Of a stretch of DNA of 64,000 nt, positions 37,504 to 47,935 are shown in pieces. The position numbers and the translations under genes were made by a program. This DNA comes from Hofstenia miamia. Lineage: Eukaryota; Xenacoelomorpha; Acoela; Hofsteniidae. Below the pieces are notes generated by a model. The model saw only the letters and a program-made list of their open reading frames with translations. It was not told the DNA's origin and searched no databases. The DNA lies in contig CABFPE010000147.1 in NCBI GenBank assembly GCA_900660155.1, positions 889,564 to 953,563 of the forward strand. The letters are read 5' to 3'. The first letter of the stretch is position 1; each line of letters starts with the position of its first letter.

Positions 37504-39754
37504 GTCCAGTTGCAAAATTGGTATTCTTTAGTAAACCGAATGTATTTTTCACAATAAGCCTCGTGCTAAAAAAAGTGCAGTCAGCTTCTAGATCCCTGAA
37601 TGCCTGCAAGGTTTTCCCTTCAGTAAGGTTTCATTATTAAAACAGATCAGTTGGATTTTTTATAGCATGCTAGCAGTATTGAATCTAAGATTGAATTTCC
37701 GCGGTAACAATTCCACGTATGTGGGTACAGCTAAATCATAGCATGTTATCGACATGTGCAAAATTAAGATTAATCTATGCACTGCATCTAATTACATTAA
37801 CATCATAAATTTTGAATTTAAAATATATCATATTTAGTGAAAATTGAAATTTATGGAGAGATAATTCATGATATGATATTAAATATATTAAAATCTTACT
37901 ATAACCCGAATCCAATGCTATGAATATAAGCAGATTGTTTATTGCTTATGTACATTAATATGCAGCGAATATAAATACTAATTAAAAAACAAACAGATTC
38001 CATGTTTGACAAAACATTACTAGAGTACGTTTAAAAGTGACACCGAAATCTACGTAGACAGTGAAGCTTTGGAATATAATAACTTTAATAAAATTGCAAA
38101 ATTTAGCATATATTCCAACAAAACAATTTCCTGTGACCACAAAGAATTGTTGGCCTACATAGAAGGTAGAGTTCCTTACATGAAAGAGGCAGTTTGTTAA
38201 AATCAAGTTCTTATGCCAAAACTACTGAACCTTACTTGTTTAACCCATGCTATTCACAGAGTGTGTAAGAAAATTAGTGAATTAAAAATGTCAGTTGATC
38301 AAGTAGTTCTTGCAGTGAAAGGGATTTTCAAAGAGGTAGCTTCTTTTTTGTTGGAGGACGTTTTGTTTACATTTTGCAAATCTTGAAATCAAACTCAAAA
38401 TTCCAATGGTATCTGCAGATGTGTATTTTCACCCTACTAACTAATTTTGGCAGACAACCAGGTGCGCAGAAATAATAAATATTTTGGTAGGACCACAAAA
38501 TAGAGAACACATATATGTACATGCAGTTGAATTTTTTCACTTTTCAAATATTTTCTAAAGAAAGAAACTCCTCTAAGCTATTATATCATTATTTATCTTT
38601 ACAAACATTATTAATGTCTGGAAGAATAAACTTCTTTGCTAATTTATCATTAGACATGACACTTAACATTTTAACAGCTTATAAATGTTGCAATTGAAAT
38701 TGCTATTATTAGATATTTAATATTTAACTATGTAAGAACAATGCTAAATTGAAAAAACAAACATTGTGCATTTCAATATCTATAATATGCAATAATAACA
38801 AATAGTTGATTGAAACAGGAAATTTGCCACAAGTTCTATGCTTTGGAAATAAGTTGTTTGTCAAGTAGATTTAGCATAAAAGAAGAGGGCATGGACCTTT
38901 TTCAAACATGCATGAAAAAACAGTTATTGTGATTTTCACTATTTCTCTGTTTTTGGAGGGGGCACGTGCAACCAGTGCCACCCCGTTGCCTGCTCATATG
39001 TCATTCTTAATATGCAATCAATAAATATTTAAAAAATTTTTTTGGTTTCAAGTGCATATTATCCATTTTTTAGAGGCATAGGTGAAATGCATATCTGATA
39101 TTCTTGAGGGGAATACATGCCCTATCCATGAGCGTCAGCATTGTTAAAGAGAATGCTACACTGGCGATATTTTCCAAACTTTGGTCGGGATTTTTATGTG
39201 CTACACAGCATAATTTTGTATAAACAAAAATCTGGACAAAAATTTGGACAAAAATAATCGTTAGTGCAGCACCCCTTAACATTAGTGTAGCTTCCGTTGT
39301 CTACATAGCAGAGAAGGTTATTTAAAAAAAAATTAATTTTGGCACTAGACTGAAGGCAAAACTCTTTTTTGTTCTCATGCCTTTCATTCCCAAGTAAAAT
39401 TTTACAATAACAAATGTAGCGTCATATAAGGTGGACGCTGTTGTGATGATGTAGTACATGCTGAATATCATCATGCATGAATGATCTCTCAAATAATGAT
39501 AGAAGTATTTCTAAACGTATCACTAAATAGATTTTAGTTTCATGTTAACTTAACTCTAATTCCTCTATTGTATGTTAGTCTAATGATGTTGATACCGGGA
39601 ATAATATTCTTTAACTCGAGGGAATTATTCTCCCTCCTCCCCTCGAAATACCCCGTAGCCATAATGGAAGCCGTTCACAGATTTCTCCATCCAGTCAAGA
39701 CCGCACATTCACTTTTTGTCATAATCAGAAGTATCTGATCGGAAATTTATAAAC
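37504..39754 (+). mobile_element. hAT-like transposon remnant, copy 2 (allele-like)
   Basis: Nearly the same sequence as 35154-37298, with scattered substitutions, a deletion of about 36 bases near 37744 and about 130 extra bases at 38515-38645 that copy 1 lacks. The level of difference suits two alleles or a recent duplicate. Between the copies, 37300-37503 holds AT repeats and a C/G-rich tract (CAAGTGCCCCCCTTGCCC). Confidence 0.6.
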
Positions 39755-39979
39755 TATATTTTAAACTTTCCCAAAATCAACTTAAATTAACAGTACTAAA
39801 CAAAGTGATTCCTTAGGCTATTGCCTTTACACAAAGTAAGTCCAAGTTAATCTATTTAGTCAATTACATTAACCCTACACAAATCCAAACATATTTTACA
39901 ATTTGGGATGGCTTATCTCAAAAAACATTTAAAATACGAATAGCTCAATAAATAATAAAAATATCTCAAATGAACAACC

Positions 39980-40012
<33 letters not shown>

Positions 40013-40189
40013 NNNNNNNNNNNNNNNNNNNNNNNNNNNNNNNNNNNNNNNNNNNNNNNNNNNNNNNNNNNNNNNNNNNNNNNNNNNNNNNNNNNNNNNN
40101 NNNNNNNNNNNNNNNNNNNNNNNNNNNNNNNNNNNNNNNNNNNNNNNNNNNNNNNNNNNNNNNNNNNNNNNNNNNNNNNNNNNNNNNNN

Positions 40190-40224
<35 letters not shown>

Positions 40225-40580
40225 TTTTAAATTTATTTATTTATTTAAATTTATTTATTTATATTAAACCCGTTGAGATTTTTGGTTTGAACCTAGTTTG
40301 AGTCCAATTGGAATCCTAACTCACTAGTTATAGATATATTTATGCTCAGTTTTCTCCATATACTAACCAAAATATAACTGTGCCGCACTATGTAAATGTA
40401 TGACTGAGATACAAGACGTTAAACTAAACAACAGCAACCAAGCATGATGATTTGCAATTTGAATTGGATCGCATTCTTTAAATTAATATGAATATTTGTT
40501 TTCTAATATTAAATATTTTGTCAAGTGATGCACATTATTAACTAAAATTAATTAACTTGAAAAAATACCATTATTAAATT
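39755..40580. other. intergenic DNA with (AT)n and a gap
   Basis: An (AT)n microsatellite flanks a 177-base run of n (40013-40189) on both sides. ATTT-rich simple sequence follows at 40221-40265. No gene was seen. Confidence 0.6.
40013..40189. other. assembly gap of 177 n inside (AT)n
   Basis: Run of n with (AT)n on both sides; the microsatellite itself probably caused the gap. Confidence 0.99.
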
Positions 40581-40625
40581 CACATCTGGGTGGATTTGAA
40601 GTGTTGGCAAACAAAATGAAACGGA

Positions 40626-40630
40626 TATAA
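40626..40630 (+). promoter_or_regulatory. TATA box of cysteine-rich gene A
   Basis: TATAA in GGATATAAGC ends 43 bases before the ATG. The paralogous gene on the other strand has TATATAA at exactly the same distance, and AAAATGAAACG lies just upstream in both. Conservation between the two arms makes this a credible core promoter. Confidence 0.65.
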
Positions 40631-40672
40631 GCTACCTCAATTTCTCACACATTTATTCGTGTTCCCAACAGT

Positions 40673-43625
40673 ATGAAGTTACTTCAAATCTTTGCTTGCC
40701 TCGCTTTATTCGTTGCTCCAGTTTATTCTCAATTGTGCTGGAAACGAACTTATGGGCGAGGTGTTGGTACTATTCCATCACAATGTGACATCAACTTAGA
40801 GAAAAGCGGCCTATTGTGCTATCCCAGATGTAGAAGCGGCTACAAAGGCGTTTCCTTCGTATGCTGGCAGGTATGTCCTCCTGATATTACCTAATACTTC
40901 AAATCTCACGTTACCACGTTATAGTACCATATAAATTGAATAATTCAGAAGCAAATTCCTACGTTCCATATTAGGTTTACATAATATATATATTAACTAC
41001 ACTGATTTAAATGGAAATTTGTGCATAGAGCTGCTACAGTGGTTTCAGAGATGATGGGGCCTTCTGCTTTAAGCCAAGCGCTTATGGAAGAGGTGGAGGA
41101 TATGCATGGAAATTCGGAGATGGCTTCAATTCAAATGGCCAGTTTTCTAGATGTAACAGAGACCACAGGCAGGGATGTGAGAAATATGGTTTAATTGGTA
41201 AGCTCTATTTCCAAGTTCTTACTAATATATTGTTTAATTCAAAATACTATAGCTATTTTTAAGTTCCAAAATCTAAAAATTTTTCATTTACTATACAAAA
41301 GTTCTTGAATATCACAAATGTAGTAGTGTTGAAACTTCCTACATACGCTTTTTGTTTAGAAATTATCTAATAATTTTATATTTACTATTATTCGAAATTG
41401 ATTTGTTTTGTAAAATGTGAATATTATTAACAACTTTCGCTTCATATTAAGTCAATTAAATATATACATTGGAAATCAGACACAAGCTTCAGAAAAAGAT
41501 AGTTAATGAAAATGCAATGAATTTGGTAAACCTTATTCAAGACATAAACATACGTAAGGCGTAGTACATTTTATTTGAACACAGATGGCCTCTTGCCTTT
41601 TTAATTAGAACATATTTGTAAATGTTGAGCGCAATACATTAAAATGTATAAATGGACTGTAATGATTTGAAAAAATATAATTCTTAAATTTTCTAGTTTA
41701 TCCTAAATGCAGAAGTGGCTTTTATAATGTTGGCTGCTGTATTTGCTCACCTTCATGTCCTGGTGGAATGGTAGACATTGGAGTTAGTTGCACTAAAAAA
41801 TCATATACGAGATCAACCATTCTTCCAAATTGTGGCAGCAAGGAGTATGATGCTGGTTTATGCTACAACAGATGTAGGTCTGGCTTCAATGGTGTTGGAC
41901 CCGTTTGCTGGCAAAGTTGTCCGTCCCAATATCCAGTTAATTGCGGTGCAGCATGTGCCACAACTAGTGCTGAATGTACTAAGGGTGTTGTGAGCATGGT
42001 GAGTAATTTCTACGGTATTCAACCATTTTAAAAACACAAGATAAACTTACTAGTACTAATTTATTTTCAAAATTGTAAACAATGGTGCCATGAAATATTT
42101 AGTCGACATTGAGGCGCATTCATTTGGCAAATTGCATTCAATGAACTACAATTACAAATATACTATTTTGAGAATATATTAACAGTTCACCAATTATATG
42201 CTAGCAAAATTGAGTTTTGAAAAAATACATAACTAAAATCATGTCATTATCAAATTAAAAAGTTATAATTCGTATTCTAGGTAAAGTTGTGAAATTTGAC
42301 CATTTTGATTGCATTATTTATGTTTCGTATGTGAAATTCAATGTATTTGTGCATTTGCTAATTATAATTTATTCCAACCTCAAAATTTAAAGCAGTAGAA
42401 CGAATCAGGCCTAAGTTTGACACATCATTCCGATTCCAACCTGATTGTCATATATGCATTTTGTTTTTAAATTTAAATATACCATAATCCTTTAAAAACA
42501 TTGTTTAGCAATCATATTAATAAACCATTTATTATTGCTGAAGAAAGCAACATTATGGCTACATCAGTAATGTTGCTAAAGATATTTTCATTTCATGGAC
42601 ATTTTTTATAATAAAAAATCAAATAGCATTTGATTTGAAATTTTGCTGATTTTTATTCATTAATGCAAAAGTTTAACACACTAAGGACATTTTTTGTATT
42701 TTTGATAAGGAATTGTACTAAATTTTATTCTCTTTAACTAAAATGTACCCTCCCACCCTTGTGCCAACATATTTGACAATTTTGAATTTTATATTTCATA
42801 CAACGAATTTTCGATATTTACACATACTTTGATGTATGCCAAAATTAGTTTGCAATTGACTTTCAGTTTTAAAAACCTTAACGACAATTTTCAGATTCAA
42901 TCTTGACACTAATCTTTATCCGACTGAAGGCATGTTTTAAATCATTTAAGATAATAACTAGTCTTGTAATGAGTATTTGCCTAGGTTACATCTGTTCTTG
43001 ACGTTGTTGTAAACATTGTTACGNCAGAAATTAATGCCAACGTTATTGATTACCCGACATGACTCGATTTATAGTAAAAAGCTTCGACCAGACCCGTTTC
43101 CACTCCTGATTCCTACCTTAGTAACTTTTCTCATATGAGCACACATTTATAATAATAATAATGCGTAGTTCAGGCCTAGGCATATTTTTCAAAACATTTC
43201 TAATATTATTAAAATTGAAGGAAATTCCTTGTTTGAATCTTGACACTAATCTTTTCCGACTCACAGTATCTGAGTAACTCATTTTAGTAAATCTTACATA
43301 TTAATCCCATTTTTAGGTTACCTCTGTTCTTGACGTTGTTGTAAACATTGTTACAACTGTTGCATCAGGTGGATCTGCAACCGCAGCAAAGACATCTGCT
43401 AAAATGGCAATTAAAAACGCAGCAAATCAACTTAAAAATTTGACAAAGAACCAAATTAAGACCGCCATCAAGAAGGCTGCAAAGGATACCGCTGAAACAT
43501 TGGCTGAAAACACAGCAAATGCCTTGTCGAATGCTGCCCAAACCGGTCAATTTAATTGGGCCGATTTAGACCCAACAGGAATTGCTAATGTTGTAAAAGC
43601 TTTCAATCATAAAATGTGTCCTTAA
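40673..43625 (+). CDS. secreted cysteine-rich repeat protein A, four exons, 325 residues
   Basis: Exons are 40673-40870, 41029-41197, 41697-41998 and 43317-43625 (TAA), with introns in phases 0, 1 and 0. Residues 1-19 are a signal peptide (MKLLQIFACLALFVAPVYS). The mature protein has three copies of a motif like CYPRCRSGYKGVSFVCWQSC: near 49-68, then VYPKCRSGFYNVGCCICSPSC near 123-143 and CYNRCRSGFNGVGPVCWQSC near 175-194. An RDDGAFCFKPSAYGRG block lies in exon 2. Exon 4 codes for a hydrophobic stretch (VLDVVVNIVTTVASGG), an Ala/Lys-rich region likely to be helical (IKKAAKDTAETLAENTANAL) and a conserved DPTGI...KMCP end. It is extracellular, presumably held by disulfides. I recall similar cysteine-rich proteins in assorted protists and small invertebrates, without a known function. 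Its near twin lies at 57862-60988. ATTAAA at 43650-43655 may be the polyadenylation signal. Confidence 0.85.
42985..43023 (+). pseudogene. cut-off copy of the start of exon 4
   Basis: After CCTAG, these 39 bases repeat the first 13 codons of exon 4 (VTSVLDVVVNIVT) and then hit the single n at 43024. The preceding intron end (AATCTTGACACTAATCTTT) is also shared with 43235-43255. It is best explained as the other allele, cut at a contig end. Confidence 0.65.
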
Positions 43626-43949
43626 TAAGTTGGTAATTGGTTTCATGTTATTAAATATATTTATTCTGGAGACTCTTTTCTATTCGATAGAAACCATTAA
43701 ACTTAAAAAGTTAACATCATAAAAGTAAAATCACAGGAGCAGTATGCTCGAAGCCAATCAAAAAACCTTATTAATTAAACAAAAATCGAATTTAAATGTA
43801 TTTTAAAGAAATAGGTCAGGAACACTTCTACAAATCTTTGATACTGAACCCAGTGCTTGCAAAAAAATCCTCCAACAAAAAGGCAATAGATTTTAAAATT
43901 GTTTAAACTCTTAATATTGTTACTAGTGCAATATATATATATATATATA

Positions 43950-44170
43950 NATCAAGAAGGCTGCAAAGGATACCGCTGAAACATTGGCTGAAAACACAGC
44001 AAATGCCTTGTCGAATGCTGCCCAAACCGGTCAATTTAATTGGGCCGATTTAGACCCAACAGGAATTGCTAATGTTGTAAAAGCTTTCAATCATAAAATG
44101 TGTCCTTAATAAGTCGGTAATTGGCTTCATATTATTCAATAAATATATTGTGGAAACTTTTTTCTCATTT
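43950..44170 (+). pseudogene. partial second copy of exon 4 and 3' UTR
   Basis: Directly after the n at 43949 the sequence repeats the last 53 codons of exon 4, from IKKAAKDTAETLAENTANAL to KMCP and the stop at 44107-44109. The coding part appears identical to 43465-43625, but the 3' untranslated part differs and has AATAAA at 44138-44143. Either allele or tandem paralogue; no upstream exons accompany it. Confidence 0.7.
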
Positions 44171-44424
44171 ATCATAGAAACCACATCTCTGGTTTGTGCA
44201 TTTTTTGTATATAAATGTGAAAATTAATTCGAGATATTTTCAAAACTTCAATGACATGATTGACAAAATAGAATTTAGTTTTAAAAACTTTTGGAGCAAC
44301 TATTTGTAGACAATATTTCAAGAATTGTTGCAATTGTAGAAGTGAACAATAATTTTCTAATGTTTAAAAATGTGTGTACTTTTCTTAGCTGTTGAAATTT
44401 TTTTTAAAAATATTTAAATACATA

Positions 44425-46065
44425 CTCGGTATTGGGCCCGGCCCAATGCAGCTTAGGCCCAAACCTAGCCCGACCCATTTCAAAATAACAATTATTCTAC
44501 CTAAGCCTCTCTCGGGCCAAATTATATGTCTTTTACGCCACTGATAGTGTCTTTTGCCTCATAGAAGCACATAAGCACTACACTATGAATTTGATTAGAC
44601 AATTTTCATAATATATTGGTCAATATGTGCATAGGTGCATATTCGCTTTAGTCCGTCAACATTACTAATTCAATTCTGTTCAAATTGCATTTATAACCTT
44701 AATACAATAAACGTGTCATACAGGGCCGTAGGCTTAGAGTAGACATGAGCCCTTCCTGTAAGTTATTGCATTTGGCTAACGTATAGCATTGAATGTGCAT
44801 TTTCACGAATGTTAGAAATGAAGACAAAAAATTTTTAAATTGTTTTAAATTTTTTCATAGATTAAACTTAAATTTCTCGGTGATTTTTTTAACTTTTTGT
44901 TGGTTGCTTCTTAAAATTGTTAAACGCTTTCATCTCACAAATTAATAAAATCTCAAAAACCAAAGTGCACTATGTAAAGAGGTGTGTCTTTTCTTTTTAT
45001 AAATGAAACATTTTAATCTTTTGCTTAGACTTAAGGAAAACATATAAAAATGGTGCTATGATAGTATTGTAATGTTAAGTGAGATAATGACAATTGTTGG
45101 CATAACTGACAACCATTTATCTATAATTTTAAGCTCCAGATACATGTATTTTATTATTAACTGGGCATGCCAAAACTTATCTGCGAATATTGCACTAAAA
45201 TATTACAATATAACCGTTTGCATGTAAACAAAACTTAAGAAAAGGGAACGACAACAAGAGCATTTATAATCTGTTACTCTCTTATCCAAATATTCCTTTA
45301 AAATGGATTCTATATGAAAATGAAATTTGTGCTTATTTTAATTTCTATATGTATTTTTACATGTTCTATAAAACTACTGGAGTTTCACTAAAGAAATCTG
45401 ACAAGTTTTTACACGAATTTTATTTAAAATGTTGTTAATTTCTTTTACTACAACAATTTATGTAATGTTTTAACGAAAAAATGTTGGTATTTAGTCACTG
45501 TAATAATAATACTATTTTTGAAGCACAACCCTCTTACACTATTGTGACCATCTGCTGAGTACTGTGCCCCACGGTCAAGGTATCATATGTGTCGCATTTC
45601 ATAAGTTCTTCCTAATGCCACCACTAATTTGTAATATAAGTATTGCAAACAACAAGTTATTTCCAGGATTTCAATCGTCCTTTTTATCATTTGACAACAT
45701 ATCACTTGTATATTCAATTATTAAAATTCTCTGCCAACTTACATCAACTTACATCAGCACAAAGTGAGTGGAATTTTCATAAACGCTCTTTGTTTGTAGC
45801 AGACAAAATTTAGATGTTAGAAGTATTGCACCAGCCAAAAATGCAGGGCCGATTAAATTTAAAGAGAATGCTTTTTGTCATATAAAAATTTTAAGTTTTC
45901 AAGTGAATTTTTTCTTGTATTTTAAATTCCAATTAAAACATTAGGCCCAAGCCCGGCCCAGTCCAATTTGCTATGACGAAAAGCCGGTCCAAGCCCAGCC
46001 CAAGCCCGGCCTGATACAGCCTGACCCAACTTTATGCCCAACCCAATCCCTAACTCTGGCGTACG
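44425..46065. mobile_element. candidate insertion bounded by GGCCC-rich sequence
   Basis: At 44430-44505 (GGGCCCGGCCCAATGCAGC, AGGCCCAAACCTAGCCCG) and at 45943-46058 (AGGCCCAAGCCCGGCCCA, CCCAGCCCAAGCCCGGCC) there are degenerate GGCCC-type repeats in DNA that is otherwise AT-rich. The homologous stretch of the other arm lacks them: arm-to-arm similarity restarts at about 46067 (CGTACGGGTAACATCAATG), matching about 57490 on the other strand. I infer an inserted element of unknown class. There is no coding region inside. Confidence 0.4.
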
Positions 46066-46183
46066 GGTAACATCAATGTATTCACGCTTAATTGTTATAA
46101 AACAAAGTTAATATAGATACAATATCGATAATTTTATGATCATTCCCCATCCCATTTCTTCTACTAATCTTGTTTGTTTACAG

Positions 46184-46230
46184 ATTTATGCAAAAAAGCA
46201 AAATTTATTGCGGAGAATCCTGGTAAATAA
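46184..46230 (+). other. possible small terminal exon conserved between the arms (left)
   Basis: After a pyrimidine-rich tract and TTTACAG, 47 bases code (first codon split) for LCKKAKFIAENPGK and a stop. The other arm has a matching stretch (57336-57382) of the same length ending in the same stop, with I to M and E to K changes and two silent ones. The flanks are about equally similar, so coding function is not proven. Confidence 0.25.
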
Positions 46231-46437
46231 ATTTGCAAAATTTTTGCAATTGCCAAAGTTTTGAAATTTTGTATAATTTGTAAATTTTAAATTAAGAGTT
46301 CATTTGATTAAATAAGCACGTACATTAATGCTTAACAGTCGTACAGACCATTTCTTTCGATCTTTGTTCTTGAATTTTTCATTAATTTCTCTTAAACCAG
46401 AAAATGATCATTCTGACGATGCTGGTAAGAATCCCAT

Positions 46438-47849
46438 AGTAATAATAATAATAAAAGTCAAAGCAAATTTATTGCTCAATGTATACAAAAATCTACAAAC
46501 TAACACGTGACAAAAGAAAAGAAAAATATTAACAATTATTTAACTACAAATTAATATGTACAATATATACTAATATAATCAATGTTTGTGTGAATGTTTG
46601 TGTAGATGCCCAATGTTGGATGTATGTTTCGAATGCATGAAGTGTATTACCGTCCCCTAATGTATATTGCTTTATTAGAAGAAATTGTTTCAATTGTTTT
46701 CTAAATTTTTTATAGTTTTTTTCTATTCGCGTTTCATAATCTAAATTATTCCACAATTTAATTGATATGTGATGGAAGCCATTAGAATTTTTATCGAAAC
46801 ACAGAAATTTTTGCGATCGCTCATTTAATTTAATATAGTCCGTAAGGAAAAGGAGAGATGTTTTTACAGATTTGAATTTAAATAAGATAGATAGCATATG
46901 CAGGTGAATTTGGTAGAACGGAGATAATATTTTATATTTATTACGACATACTGATGCTTCATCATGCCTTTGTGCAAAGCTTAGAGTTTTTATACACCAA
47001 TTAAATGACTTTGATAGAAGCATACAATGTTTCGAATTTAGATATGTTAATTCATTATCTATCTCTACTCCTAAATAGCTGACTGAATCACTTTGCTTTG
47101 TTGGCTTATTATTTATCTTTAGTTCTATATCACTTATTAGATTTCTTTGTGCCATCGGTGAAGAAATTATAAATTAACTTTTTTCAATATTTAGTTTTAG
47201 TTGATTATTAGTAAAATAATTGTTTAATTTTTCTACATCTGTTTGGAGGTTTTTGTAGCATCAAAAGCATTTTTTGCGGTACTTATTAGGCATGTGTCGT
47301 CAGCATATTGGTAAATGTCGCTGTTTTTAATATGTTTTATTATATCATTTACAAAAATTGCAAATAAAATAGGGCCAAGTACAGTGCCTTCAGTCGTAAT
47401 ATAACTTGATTTTTTTACTGTTTTTTATTACGTGCTGCTGTCTATTTTTTAAGAGGTTCATTTTTCAATTAATTTAGTTTGCACCAAAATTATAATTTAT
47501 AAGCTTGTCTTGCAAAATATCAAAATTCATTGAATTGAATGCTTTACTTAAATCTAATAATGCTACACAACTGCAGTTATTATGAGATATATTAGACTTT
47601 ATTTGTTGAGTAATAGATAGAATTGCGTCTTGGGTGCTATGGCCATTGCGAAATCCAAATTTTTTATGTGATAGGATGTTTTCAGATTTTAGGAATGCGT
47701 TTATTTGAACATACAACAGTTTTTCAAAGAGTTTGCTTAAAGAATGTGTACTACAAATGGGTCTATAATTTTTTTCCGTTTAGGTTTTCACCTTTTTATA
47801 TATAGGAGTTATATCTGATTTTTTTAGTAAGTCTGGAAATTCAAAATAC
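46438..47849 (-). mobile_element. 5'-truncated LINE (family B) with (TTA)n tail
   Basis: The minus strand codes for reverse transcriptase parts: FPDLLKKSDITPIYKK (about 47800-47845), KKFGFRNGHSTQDAIL, ALLDLSKAFNSMNFDILQDK (47474-47716), then SVSYLGVEIDNELTYLNSK and a long C-terminal stretch to about 46544 (203 codons open). Shifts separate the pieces, and the catalytic region near 47290-47330 is in another frame. The 3' end is a short (TTA)n tail at about 46438-46456. Its 5' break abuts the (ATT)n tail of the next LINE. Confidence 0.85.
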
Positions 47850-47880
47850 TAATAATAGTAATGATAATAATAATAAGATT

Positions 47881-47935
<55 letters not shown>
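47850..47935. repeat. (TAA)n microsatellite, 3' tail of a LINE
   Basis: Some 25 AAT/TAA units, slightly interrupted at the left. It sits exactly at the 3' end of the minus-strand LINE at 47936-50600 and the 5' break of the LINE at 46438-47849. Confidence 0.9.

Noticed and set aside
37357-37640. Overlapping frames of 66 and 83 codons
   Set aside because: They cross the boundary between a G/C-rich tract and the second hAT-like copy and have no consistent coding signal.
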